Shown: positions 36,742 through 44,696 of the stretch, one piece after another | Position numbering within the stretch: the first letter of the stretch is position 1 | Layout of the letters: every line of letters starts with the position of its first letter | Source of the DNA: Clostridia bacterium | GTDB lineage: Bacteria > Bacillota > Clostridia > UBA1212 > UBA1255 | DNA length: 62,583 bases | Reading direction: 5' to 3' | Assembly: GCA_017560765.1 (NCBI GenBank) | Contig: JAFZEI010000040.1 | Span: 1-62,583, forward strand | Made by a program: the position numbers and the translations under genes | The notes under the pieces: model-generated | The model's database searches: none | Told to the model about the DNA's origin: nothing | Seen by the model: the letters and a program-made list of their open reading frames with translations, nothing else

Positions 36742-37821
36742 TTATTTGTTTTCGAATTTTTTCATAAATTCTACAAGTTCATATACTCCCTGCTCCGGCA
36801 TAGCATTATAAATCGACGCGCGCATTCCGCCAACGGAACGGTGTCCTTTAAGATTTACAAAGCCTGCCTCCGTTGCAGCAGCAATAAATTTTTTATCAAG
36901 CTCTTCGTCTCCCGTAACAAACGGAATATTCATGATTGAACGATCCTTTCCGTAGACAGTTGCCTTAAAAAGCTTTGATGAATCAAGAAAATCATAAAAA
37001 GCTTTTGCTTTTCTTTCATTAATTTCTTGTATTTTTTCTACTCCACCCAAATCTTTTAACCACTCTAAAACGAGTTTGCAAATATAAATAGAATATGTTG
37101 GCGGCGTATTATAAAGAGAGTCATTCTTTGCTTGAATCTCATACGTAAGCATTGTCGGTGTGCTTTCTCTGTGCAAGCCAATTAAATCATCACGAATAAT
37201 GACAACAGTAAGACCTGCGGGACCTATATTTTTCTGTGCTCCAGCAAAAATAATGCCAAATTTAGAAACATCAATCTTTTCTGACAGAATACAAGAAGAC
37301 ATATCCGCAACCAAGGGAACATTACCCACATCAGGAATATCTGTGTATTTCGTACCGTAAATAGTATTATTCCAACAAATATGAACATAATCTGCATTAG
37401 GCGAAAAGTCTTCACGCTTAGTTTCCGGTATATAAGTAAATGTTTTATCCTTAGATGTTGCAACAACATTAACAGCACAAAACTTTCTGGCCTCAGCCTC
37501 AGCTCTGTTAGTCCACATTCCCGTGCCGATTATATCAACAAGACCTGATTTATTTCCAATATTCAAAGGAATTGCAGCAAATTGCGTTGACGCACCGCCT
37601 TGAAGAAAAAGGACCTTATAATTTGACGGAATATTCATTAACTCTCTAAAAAGCTTCTCAGTACCGTAAATTATCTCCTCATACACTTTTGAACGATGAC
37701 TCATTTCCATTACAGACATACCGGAACCACAGTAATTAAGCATTTCTTCCTGTGCCTTTAAAAGCACTGCTTCAGGCAAAACTGCAGGACCTGACGAAAA
37801 ATTATATACTCTGTTTAACAT
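36742..37821 (-). CDS. serC: Phosphoserine aminotransferase SerC
   Basis: Transfers an amino group to 3-phosphohydroxypyruvate in serine synthesis; it also serves PLP (vitamin B6) synthesis in some bacteria. The 359 residues show the PLP lysine in FAGAQKNIGPAGL and the N-terminal NFSSGPAVLP. No serA or serB is in the window. It lies between pyrH (21 bases upstream) and frr (59 bases downstream), all in one direction. Confidence 0.96.
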   Translation of the reverse strand: MLNRVYNFSSGPAVLPEAVLLKAQEEMLNYCGSGMSVMEMSHRSKVYEEIIYGTEKLFRELMNIPSNYKVLFLQGGASTQFAAIPLNIGNKSGLVDIIGTGMWTNRAEAEARKFCAVNVVATSKDKTFTYIPETKREDFSPNADYVHICWNNTIYGTKYTDIPDVGNVPLVADMSSCILSEKIDVSKFGIIFAGAQKNIGPAGLTVVIIRDDLIGLHRESTPTMLTYEIQAKNDSLYNTPPTYSIYICKLVLEWLKDLGGVEKIQEINERKAKAFYDFLDSSKLFKATVYGKDRSIMNIPFVTGDEELDKKFIAAATEAGFVNLKGHRSVGGMRASIYNAMPEQGVYELVEFMKKFENK

Positions 37822-37842
37822 ATGGATATCTCCTTTACAATA

Positions 37843-38562
37843 TTATTCAACAACAGTGCCAATATCTTCTCCGCAAATAGCTTTAAGCATATTATCTGAG
37901 TTTTTAACACCAAATACATGAATCTTTACATTATTATCACGACAAAGAGAAGCAGCAGTAGAATCCATAACTTTAAGATTCTTCTGTAAAACCTCTTGAT
38001 GTGTAATTCTTGAGTACTTTACGGCATCAGGATATAAAACAGGATCCTTATCATATACACCATCAACATTCTTAGCGAGAAGAATAACATCTGCTCCGAT
38101 TTCCACAGCTCTTAAAGCTGCAGCAGTATCAGTTGTAAAGAAAGGATTACCGGTACCGCATCCAAAAATAGTTACCCTGCCTTTTTCAAGATGACGTACA
38201 GCCTTATTTCTGATATATTGCTCTGCAATTTCACGCATTTCTATAGCGGTCTGTACCCTAACTGGTATCTCTTGCTGTTCAATGGCATCTGCAAGAGCCA
38301 ATGAATTCATAACAGTAGCTAACATGCCGATATGGTCAGCTCTTGTTCTGTCCATGGTACCGTTTTGAGCTCCGCGCCAAAAATTACCTCCACCGACAAC
38401 AATTGCAATCTCAACACCCATATCATATATCTGTTTAATATTTTCTGCTACACTCTTAAGCATATTTGTGTCAATGCCAAAGCTTTTACCGCTCTCTGTT
38501 TTACATGCTAAGGCTTCTCCGCTTACTTTTATTAACACTCTTTTATAAACAGGCTTACTCAT
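37843..38562 (-). CDS. pyrH: UMP kinase
   Basis: A hexameric amino-acid-kinase-fold enzyme that makes UDP from UMP. The 239 residues show [22 protein letters not shown] and [11 protein letters not shown]. The length is standard. It begins 39 bases after the tsf terminator and has GGAGG as ribosome binding site. No separate promoter is evident, so read-through or a weak promoter must supply it. Confidence 0.97.
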   Translation of the reverse strand: MSKPVYKRVLIKVSGEALACKTESGKSFGIDTNMLKSVAENIKQIYDMGVEIAIVVGGGNFWRGAQNGTMDRTRADHIGMLATVMNSLALADAIEQQEIPVRVQTAIEMREIAEQYIRNKAVRHLEKGRVTIFGCGTGNPFFTTDTAAALRAVEIGADVILLAKNVDGVYDKDPVLYPDAVKYSRITHQEVLQKNLKVMDSTAASLCRDNNVKIHVFGVKNSDNMLKAICGEDIGTVVE

Positions 38563-38600
38563 TTGGACAACCTCCGATAAAAAATAAAATTTTAAAAAAA

Positions 38601-38620
38601 GGGGCTTTTTGCAAAGCCCC
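38601..38620 (-). terminator. Rho-independent terminator after tsf
   Basis: Arms GGGGCTTT and AAAGCCCC enclose a four-base loop. On the minus strand the stem is followed by seven Ts and then AAAATTTTATTTT. It separates rpsB-tsf from pyrH and the genes that follow. Confidence 0.9.
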
Positions 38621-38641
38621 GAATAAAAAAAACACGGTTAA

Positions 38642-39289
38642 TTACTGTAATTGTTTTTGAACTTCTTCTGCAAAGTTTTCTTCTTTCTTTGCAAGACCTT
38701 CGCCCTTTTCATATCTAACGAAACGTCTGACTGTAATTTTTTCACCGATTGTAGCAATCAAGCTGTTAAGAATATCAATAACTTTCTTGTCACCGTCTTT
38801 AACAAAAGGCTGCTCAAGTAAGCAATAATTTTCATAGAATTTAGCAATTCTTCCTTCAACCATTTTATCAACGATCTTCTCGGGTTTGCCTTCATTAAGA
38901 GCTTGTGCTCTAAGAACAGCTCTTTCTTTCTCTATATCCTCAGCAGGAACATCTTCTTTTGAGATGTAAAGAGGGTTAACTGCCGCAATATGCATTGCAA
39001 CATCTTTTACAAAGCTGCGGAATACTTCGTTCTTTGCAACAAAGTCAGTCTCACAGTTTACTTCAAGAAGTACACCGATTCTGCCGCCTGCATGAATATA
39101 TGACTCTACGATACCTTCGCTTGCTATTCTGCCTGCTTTCTTTGCTGCAGCTGCAAGTCCTTTTTCTCTAAGGAAATCTGCTGCTTTATCTATGTCACCA
39201 TTTGTCTCTGCGAGAGCCTTTTTACAGTCATTAATACCTGCTGATGTTCTCTCTCTTAATTCTTTAATTAATTCTAAAGAAATACCCAT
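38642..39289 (-). CDS. tsf: Elongation factor Ts (short form)
   Basis: Nucleotide exchange factor for EF-Tu. The 215 residues contain the N-terminal [17 protein letters not shown] and the core CETDFVAKN. At 215 residues it is of the short class, lacking much of the second core repeat present in the roughly 290-residue Bacillus protein. It is transcribed with rpsB. Confidence 0.97.
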   Translation of the reverse strand: MGISLELIKELRERTSAGINDCKKALAETNGDIDKAADFLREKGLAAAAKKAGRIASEGIVESYIHAGGRIGVLLEVNCETDFVAKNEVFRSFVKDVAMHIAAVNPLYISKEDVPAEDIEKERAVLRAQALNEGKPEKIVDKMVEGRIAKFYENYCLLEQPFVKDGDKKVIDILNSLIATIGEKITVRRFVRYEKGEGLAKKEENFAEEVQKQLQ

Positions 39290-39292
39290 TTC

Positions 39293-40039
39293 TTATGCCT
39301 CCTCTGTTATAGCAACATCTTCTGTTACTTCTTCGATAACTTCTTTTGCAGCTGTTTCTCCTTCTCTGCCCTCGATGATTGCGTCAACCATTCTGCCTGC
39401 AATGAGTTTTACAGCTCTGATTGCATCATCATTACCGGGAATTACGTAATCAATCTCATCAGGATCACAGTTAGTGTCTACAATTGCAACAACCGGAATA
39501 CCGAGCTTTTTAGCCTCTGAAACTGCATTTTTCTCAACTCTGGGGTCAACTACAAAAAGTGCAGCAGGAAGCTTTTTCATATTCTTAATACCGCCGAGAT
39601 TTTTCTCAAGTTTCTCGCGCTCTGCTTTGAGCTTAATTACTTCTTTCTTGGGAAGACGATCAAAAACGCCTTTATCTTCCATGTCATTAAGCTTGTTAAG
39701 TTTTGCTATTCTTTTTTCTATTGTCTTGAAGTTTGTAAGCATACCGCCGAGCCATCTGTTATTAACGTAATACTGATCGCCTCTGATTGCTTCTTCAACG
39801 ATAGAATCTTTAGCTTGCTTCTTTGTACCAACGAAAAGTACTTCACCGCCATTTTTAGCGATATCAACGAGGAATGCATATGCCTCATCGATTTTTTTAA
39901 CTGTCTTTTGAAGATCTATAATGTAGATCCCGTTTCTTTCTGTGAAGATGTATTCTGCCATTTTAGGATTCCATCTTCTTGTTTGATGTCCGAAATGAAC
40001 ACCTGCTTCCAGCAATTGTTTCATTGAAATTACTGCCAT
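39293..40039 (-). CDS. rpsB: 30S ribosomal protein S2
   Basis: The 248 residues carry the S2 signatures [16 protein letters not shown] and [12 protein letters not shown], and an acidic C terminus. AAGGAGG precedes the ATG. A strong promoter and a structured leader lie upstream, and tsf follows after three bases. Confidence 0.97.
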   Translation of the reverse strand: MAVISMKQLLEAGVHFGHQTRRWNPKMAEYIFTERNGIYIIDLQKTVKKIDEAYAFLVDIAKNGGEVLFVGTKKQAKDSIVEEAIRGDQYYVNNRWLGGMLTNFKTIEKRIAKLNKLNDMEDKGVFDRLPKKEVIKLKAEREKLEKNLGGIKNMKKLPAALFVVDPRVEKNAVSEAKKLGIPVVAIVDTNCDPDEIDYVIPGNDDAIRAVKLIAGRMVDAIIEGREGETAAKEVIEEVTEDVAITEEA

Positions 40040-40150
40040 AATTATATCCTCCTTAGTTTTTGTCCTCCGGCTCCGTCATATCTCAGGCAAAATGTTTTAT
40101 AAAAAACATCAACACTGCCTAAAATCAAGAACCGTGTGTATTTCAACAAC
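40040..40150 (-). promoter_or_regulatory. Structured rpsB leader, candidate S2 autoregulation
   Basis: Between the promoter and the rpsB ATG the minus strand folds into a two-part hairpin at 40085-40120. The outer arms are AGGCA / TGCCT and the inner arms ATGTTTT / AAAACAT, with a 2x6 internal loop. S2 represses its own operon in other bacteria through the leader; the mechanism here is inference. Confidence 0.45.
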
Positions 40151-40156
40151 CGTGAC

Positions 40157-40185
40157 ATTATAACAAATATACATCTGTGTTGCAA
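40157..40185 (-). promoter_or_regulatory. SigA-type promoter of rpsB-tsf
   Basis: The minus strand reads TTGCAA, 17 bases, TATAAT, with transcription expected to start near 40150, about 110 bases before the rpsB ATG. Confidence 0.8.
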
Positions 40186-40218
40186 GTATTAATTTTTTTA
40201 AAAATAAGCTTTTTTGTG

Positions 40219-40246
40219 TTGAAAAAAGTAAATTTAATGATATAAT
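40219..40246 (+). promoter_or_regulatory. SigA-type promoter of RNase J
   Basis: The plus strand reads TTGAAA, 16 bases, TATAAT. It faces away from the rpsB promoter; the two -35 boxes are about 33 bases apart. It gives an RNase J leader of roughly 155 bases. Confidence 0.78.
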
Positions 40247-40296
40247 AAATATATGTTAAACTTGTATGGTTGTATATTATTAATCCAAAGACAATA

Positions 40297-40322
40297 AACC
40301 GGCTTTTAACTTCAGGTCGGTT
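40297..40322 (+). other. Hairpin in the RNase J mRNA leader
   Basis: Arms AACCGGC and GTCGGTT pair over seven bases (one G-U) around a 12-base loop in the 5' leader, followed by TTCTTTC rather than a T run. It may be a processing or stability element for the RNase J message. No function is shown by the sequence. Confidence 0.4.
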
Positions 40323-40408
40323 CTTTCAAATATACCAAAACACAAGATATAACATTTTAAAAGAAAAAAAAACGAGCGTATATTACAATATTGGAGGGTT
40401 TATTTTTT

Positions 40409-42142
40409 ATGGCTCAACTTTCTAAAAATAATAAAAAACTAAGAATCATTCCTTTGGGAGGAATCAGAGAAATCGGCAAAAACCTCACAGTTTTCGAAAC
40501 CGATAATGATATGATTCTTGTTGACTGCGGCGTTGCTTTCCCGGAGGATGACATGCCGGGCATTGATGCCGTAATTCCGGATTTTTCATACGTAATCGAA
40601 CATAAAGACAAACTTCGTGCAATAATTTTAACGCACGGACACGAAGACCACATAGGTGCTCTTCCCTATTTCCTCAAAGAAATTAATGTCCCTATCTATG
40701 GTACAAAACTAACTCTGGCTCTTGTAGAAAAAAAGCTCGAAGATTTCAACCTTGCCTCAACTGCCAATTTACAAGTAGTTAAACATAGTGAAATGATAAT
40801 GAAAGGTGATTTTTGCATAGAATTTATACGCACAAATCACAGTATTGCTGACGCATGTGCTCTTGCAATAATTACTCCTTGCGGTATTGTAATTCATACC
40901 GGAGACTTTAAGGTGGACTACACACCGATTGACGGTGCACCTATAGATCTTATGAGATTTGCAGAACTCGGCGAAAAAGGCGTGTTGCTTTTAATGGCAG
41001 ACAGTACCAATGCCGAAAGAAAAGGTTTCACCATGTCAGAAAAAACCGTTGGCGCTACATTTGATGATATTTTTTCAAAAACAAAAGGTCGTTTGATAGT
41101 TGCAACCTTCTCTTCTAATGTTCACAGAGTGCAGCAAATTATTGATACTGCAGTGAAGTTTAAACGTAAATGCGTAATTTGCGGTCGCAGTATGGTAAAT
41201 GTTATCGATGTTGCATTACAGACAGGATATATGAAACATACAGAGAATACTCTAATCGACATTGAAGACATTGATAAATATCCGCCGGAGGAACTCGTTG
41301 TTATAACTACAGGTAGCCAAGGAGAGCCTTTGTCTGCACTTACAAGAATGGCAGTAGCAACACACAGACAAATTGACATTGTCCCCGGAGATACCGTAAT
41401 TATTTCCGCAAGCCCCATTCCGGGTAACGAAAAGCCTATTAACAAAATGATTGATGAACTTTTCAAGCGCGGAGCTAATGTTATTTATAAGTCTCTTGCA
41501 GAAGTACACGTTTCCGGACATGCTTGCGAAGAAGAGCTTAAACTTATTCAAGCAATTGTAAAACCAAAATATTTCATGCCTGTCCATGGAGAATTCCGTA
41601 TGCTTACAAGACATAAAGACATTGCCACAAGGATGGGTATGGCCGAGGAAAATGTGTTTATTATGGATAACGGTCGTGTTCTCGAATTTGATGGTGACGA
41701 AATTCACACTGACGAGACAGTTACTTCCGGCAATATTTTAATAGACGGTCTTAGTGTAGGAGACATTGGCAATATAGTCCTTCGCGACAGAAGACACCTT
41801 GCAGAAGATGGTCTTATAGTAGTTGTTATGTCTGTAAATTCAGCTACAGGCGAAGTAATATCAGGACCTGACATAATTTCAAGAGGATTTGTTTATATGA
41901 GAGAATCTGAAGAAATGATTACTCATATAAAAGAAGTTGTTCTAAATACAATAAACAAAACAGAATCTCTCTCCTCTTATCGAAAAAATGATTGGGCACT
42001 CAAGAAAACAAGTATTAAAGATGCAATTCATAATTACGTTTATGAACAAACAAAACGTAACCCAATGATTCTTCCTATCGTTATGGAAATATCCCCATCG
42101 TTTGCACCGATTGCACATGAGGAGCTAAAGACAGAAGAATAA
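40409..42142 (+). CDS. rnj: Ribonuclease J
   Basis: A metallo-beta-lactamase/beta-CASP enzyme with 5'-3' exonuclease and endonuclease activity, central to mRNA turnover in Gram-positives. The 577 residues show the zinc motif THGHEDHIGALPY (about 71-83), SDFK-like HTGDFKVDYTP, the beta-CASP Ser/Gly loop TTGSQGEPLSA and the C-terminal HVSGHA. The ATG at 40409 has GGAGGG ten bases upstream; an in-frame TTG at 40391 overlaps that site and is rejected. RNase J1 and J2 cannot be told apart here. Confidence 0.96.
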   Translation: MAQLSKNNKKLRIIPLGGIREIGKNLTVFETDNDMILVDCGVAFPEDDMPGIDAVIPDFSYVIEHKDKLRAIILTHGHEDHIGALPYFLKEINVPIYGTKLTLALVEKKLEDFNLASTANLQVVKHSEMIMKGDFCIEFIRTNHSIADACALAIITPCGIVIHTGDFKVDYTPIDGAPIDLMRFAELGEKGVLLLMADSTNAERKGFTMSEKTVGATFDDIFSKTKGRLIVATFSSNVHRVQQIIDTAVKFKRKCVICGRSMVNVIDVALQTGYMKHTENTLIDIEDIDKYPPEELVVITTGSQGEPLSALTRMAVATHRQIDIVPGDTVIISASPIPGNEKPINKMIDELFKRGANVIYKSLAEVHVSGHACEEELKLIQAIVKPKYFMPVHGEFRMLTRHKDIATRMGMAEENVFIMDNGRVLEFDGDEIHTDETVTSGNILIDGLSVGDIGNIVLRDRRHLAEDGLIVVVMSVNSATGEVISGPDIISRGFVYMRESEEMITHIKEVVLNTINKTESLSSYRKNDWALKKTSIKDAIHNYVYEQTKRNPMILPIVMEISPSFAPIAHEELKTEE

Positions 42143-42150
42143 AACAAAAA

Positions 42151-42168
42151 GGGCTGTAGAAACAGCCC
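42151..42168. terminator. Bidirectional terminator between RNase J and the phosphoesterase
   Basis: Arms GGGCTGT and ACAGCCC with a four-base loop are followed by CTTTTTTT on the plus strand. On the minus strand they are followed by TTTTTGTTTT. It can end both convergent transcripts. Confidence 0.88.
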
Positions 42169-42174
42169 CTTTTT

Positions 42175-43191
42175 TTATCCTCTTTTTAATGTAATAACAG
42201 AAATGGTCGGCGGATTATAAAATCTAAACCCGGGAAAACCATCCGCTCCGAGTCCGGGCGAAATATAATTATATCTTCCCTGCCCATCTGAATGAAGTCC
42301 CATTGTATCTTCTTCTTGCGGAAAGACACCTTTTCCTTCAACATACACAGCACCAAGCAACGGCAAACGGATTTCACCGCCATGAGTATGTCCTGAAACA
42401 GACAAATCATAATCAACCTCATGCAATCGTGTTTTGTTTACTTCTGCCAATCTGGCATTCACATCGTAATCAATCGGCTTATGGGTAACGCATATACTAA
42501 AGTGCTTATCCACATCAAAATTAACTTCGTCAAATTTATTCTCTACGTAATTAATTCCTGTAAAAAAAATAACTTCCCCGTTCTTCTCAACGGTAGAAAT
42601 AGGATATACGAACTTCACTCCAATATCTTCAAAATACTCCATCATTTTATTTTTTTCTTTTGGATAAATACACATGTTCCAATTTTCGCTAAGATTACTT
42701 GTTTTTGTAGGAGTATAGTCAGATTCACCTAAAATATATAAAACAGGTATGTCTTTCTTATCTAAATCATCAAGTAAATCTATTATATCCCAATAATCGC
42801 CGCTTTCCGGAGATGACATATAATCCCCTGTCAGCAAAATCATATCATATTCAAGACTGTTGATGACCTCAACAAGGTTCTTGTTCTCTACTCCAAATTT
42901 TCGGCCATGAATATCACTAATTTGTAATATCTTATATCCATCAAAAGACACAGGTACCTGGGAATGTGTTACAGTTACATAATCCACCACAATTCTACCA
43001 TTATCATACAAGGTGTAGACAATCAATACAAAAAGAAGTACAAAAACAACAGGAGCAATAATCCATTTGTGGCTTTTTTTCTTATCAGGTATCATTTTAA
43101 AACGATTTTTGCTATCTTTTCTGAGTTTTCGTTTAATCCTGTATTCCCTAATAGCATCACTGAGTTTTCGACTTGATTTATTATTAAACAT
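42175..43191 (-). CDS. Membrane-anchored metallophosphoesterase (YkuE-like)
   Basis: A 338-residue calcineurin-like phosphoesterase with a basic cytoplasmic N terminus and one transmembrane helix (about 46-64); the catalytic domain is outside. Motifs are QISDIHGRKFG, LLTGDYM, a late THKP and SGHTHGGEIRLP (His268, His270). The usual GNH[DE] motif reads GESD at 155-158, replacing the Asn metal ligand and the catalytic His. Family members act on UDP-diacylglucosamine or unknown phosphoesters; activity here is uncertain. Confidence 0.85.
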   Translation of the reverse strand: MFNNKSSRKLSDAIREYRIKRKLRKDSKNRFKMIPDKKKSHKWIIAPVVFVLLFVLIVYTLYDNGRIVVDYVTVTHSQVPVSFDGYKILQISDIHGRKFGVENKNLVEVINSLEYDMILLTGDYMSSPESGDYWDIIDLLDDLDKKDIPVLYILGESDYTPTKTSNLSENWNMCIYPKEKNKMMEYFEDIGVKFVYPISTVEKNGEVIFFTGINYVENKFDEVNFDVDKHFSICVTHKPIDYDVNARLAEVNKTRLHEVDYDLSVSGHTHGGEIRLPLLGAVYVEGKGVFPQEEDTMGLHSDGQGRYNYISPGLGADGFPGFRFYNPPTISVITLKRG

Positions 43192-43224
43192 TTTTGTTTA
43201 AACCTCGTATATTAAATACTGTGA

Positions 43225-43989
43225 TTATATATTCTTTTTATAGAGAATATATAACCCCTCCAACAAAAGATTTGGATTATAAACTATTTTATGCTTCGTA
43301 TGTTGTGAAATAACCTCAGAAAGACCGCCTGTGGCAACAACAAAGCATTCCATACCAAGTTCTTCGTTAAATCTATCGATCATACCATCAAGCATGCTGG
43401 CATTTCCCAAAACAGCGCCGGATTTCATACAATCAATTGTGTTTGATCCTATTGCTTTCTTAGGTGGCTCAATGCTAATCTGCTGTAACTGGGCAGCCTT
43501 TGCAGTAAGAGCATTTAATGACGTCCTTACTCCCGGCAAAATCGCTCCTCCTATTATGGTGTTTTTATCATTAACAACTGTTAATGTTGTCGCTGTACCC
43601 ATATCAGCAACAATTAAAGGTTTAGGATATAATGCAGAAGCAGCAACACTGTCAACGAGCAAATCACTTCCAAGCTGAGCCGGATTATCTATTCCTATGT
43701 TAATTCCCGTTTTCATACCGGGACCTACAACAAGAGGCTTTCTTCCTGTGAGAATCTTTATTGCGCCTGAAAGAGGCTCTGTTATTAACGGAACAACAGA
43801 TGAAATAATTGCACCATCAATTGATCCAATATCAATATTATGAATAGACAAGACAGCTTTAAGTTGTACAGCTGTCTCGTCAGAAGTTCTGTTTTGATCA
43901 GAAGCAAGTCTTGAAATAAAACACAGACTGTCTCCGTCATATACACCAACAACAATATTTGTATTACCTACATCTATAGCAAGTACCAT
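43225..43989 (-). CDS. coaX: Type III pantothenate kinase CoaX
   Basis: Phosphorylates pantothenate in the first step of coenzyme A synthesis. The 254 residues show the ASKHA ATP loop DVGNTNIVVGVYDG, GPGMKTG and DMGTATTLTVV. Type III kinases are not feedback-inhibited by CoA. It is 18 bases downstream of an ECF S-component and cotranscribed with it. Confidence 0.96.
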   Translation of the reverse strand: MVLAIDVGNTNIVVGVYDGDSLCFISRLASDQNRTSDETAVQLKAVLSIHNIDIGSIDGAIISSVVPLITEPLSGAIKILTGRKPLVVGPGMKTGINIGIDNPAQLGSDLLVDSVAASALYPKPLIVADMGTATTLTVVNDKNTIIGGAILPGVRTSLNALTAKAAQLQQISIEPPKKAIGSNTIDCMKSGAVLGNASMLDGMIDRFNEELGMECFVVATGGLSEVISQHTKHKIVYNPNLLLEGLYILYKKNI

Positions 43990-44007
43990 AAATTTATCTC
44001 CTGCAAA

Positions 44008-44598
44008 TTATCTTTTATTTTTTTTAATTGCATTCATTACTCCGACAATAACGGGAGCCAGAACAACATTCACAGCAAGCTCTACAAGGAAATTAACTCC
44101 GGCGAGTGCCACAAAAGCAAAATAAATAGTGTTAGTATTACCAGCTATCTCGACAAGCTGCGGCTTAAATATTGTAAACATTGCTAATAAAAATATTCCT
44201 GTATTTACAACAGGGCATGTTATAGCCGAAGCATACGCTCCGATAACTTTCCCGGAAGAAATTTTACTTTTCGCAAAAAACCTATATACACAACCGGAAA
44301 CAAAACCTGCACCGCATCCTTTAATTAAGCAAACCAAAGCAGTTGCAACAGGATTGGCCATCCACAAAAAATCGACATTACCCGAAAGATATCCGGAAAT
44401 AATTATTATACCAAAAACCCCGCCAAGAATCGCACCGGCTGAAGGTCCGTAAATAGCTGCACCTACTACAATAGGAAGCAGCACCAAAGAAATGGAGACA
44501 TCTCCGAATTTGATGTAGTTACCAATGAACTGCAGCACCACTACGATTGCTGCGAGCATTGCAATGCCTACAAGCTTTTGAACATTTAATTTTTTCAT
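44008..44598 (-). CDS. ECF transporter S component, probable pantothenate uptake
   Basis: A 196-residue membrane protein with about five or six hydrophobic helices and the N-terminal KLVGIAMLAAI segment typical of ECF substrate-binding components, where alanines contact the EcfT subunit. No ECF ATPase or EcfT is nearby, so it should use shared modules (group II). Its only operon partner is coaX, which points to pantothenate (PanT-like). Substrate assignment is by context. Confidence 0.78.
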   Translation of the reverse strand: MKKLNVQKLVGIAMLAAIVVVLQFIGNYIKFGDVSISLVLLPIVVGAAIYGPSAGAILGGVFGIIIISGYLSGNVDFLWMANPVATALVCLIKGCGAGFVSGCVYRFFAKSKISSGKVIGAYASAITCPVVNTGIFLLAMFTIFKPQLVEIAGNTNTIYFAFVALAGVNFLVELAVNVVLAPVIVGVMNAIKKNKR

Positions 44599-44646
44599 AT
44601 ATATTACCTCCTGCTACTGTTCCTTGGGCGGATACAGTGCATTTGA

Positions 44647-44675
44647 ATTTTAACACTATTCAAAAAACAATTCAA
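44647..44675 (-). promoter_or_regulatory. SigA-type promoter of the ECF-coaX unit
   Basis: The minus strand reads TTGAAT, 17 bases, TAAAAT, about 49 bases before the ATG. The short leader holds no recognisable riboswitch. Confidence 0.6.
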
Positions 44676-44696
44676 CCGCAAATTAATGCCTATATT

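Noticed and set aside
41252-41707. 151-codon frame antisense to RNase J
   Set aside because: It lies fully within the conserved RNase J coding region with no start signals.
44599-44646. Riboswitch ahead of the ECF S-component
   Set aside because: The leader from the predicted start is only about 40 bases and has no stable fold or known conserved motif.
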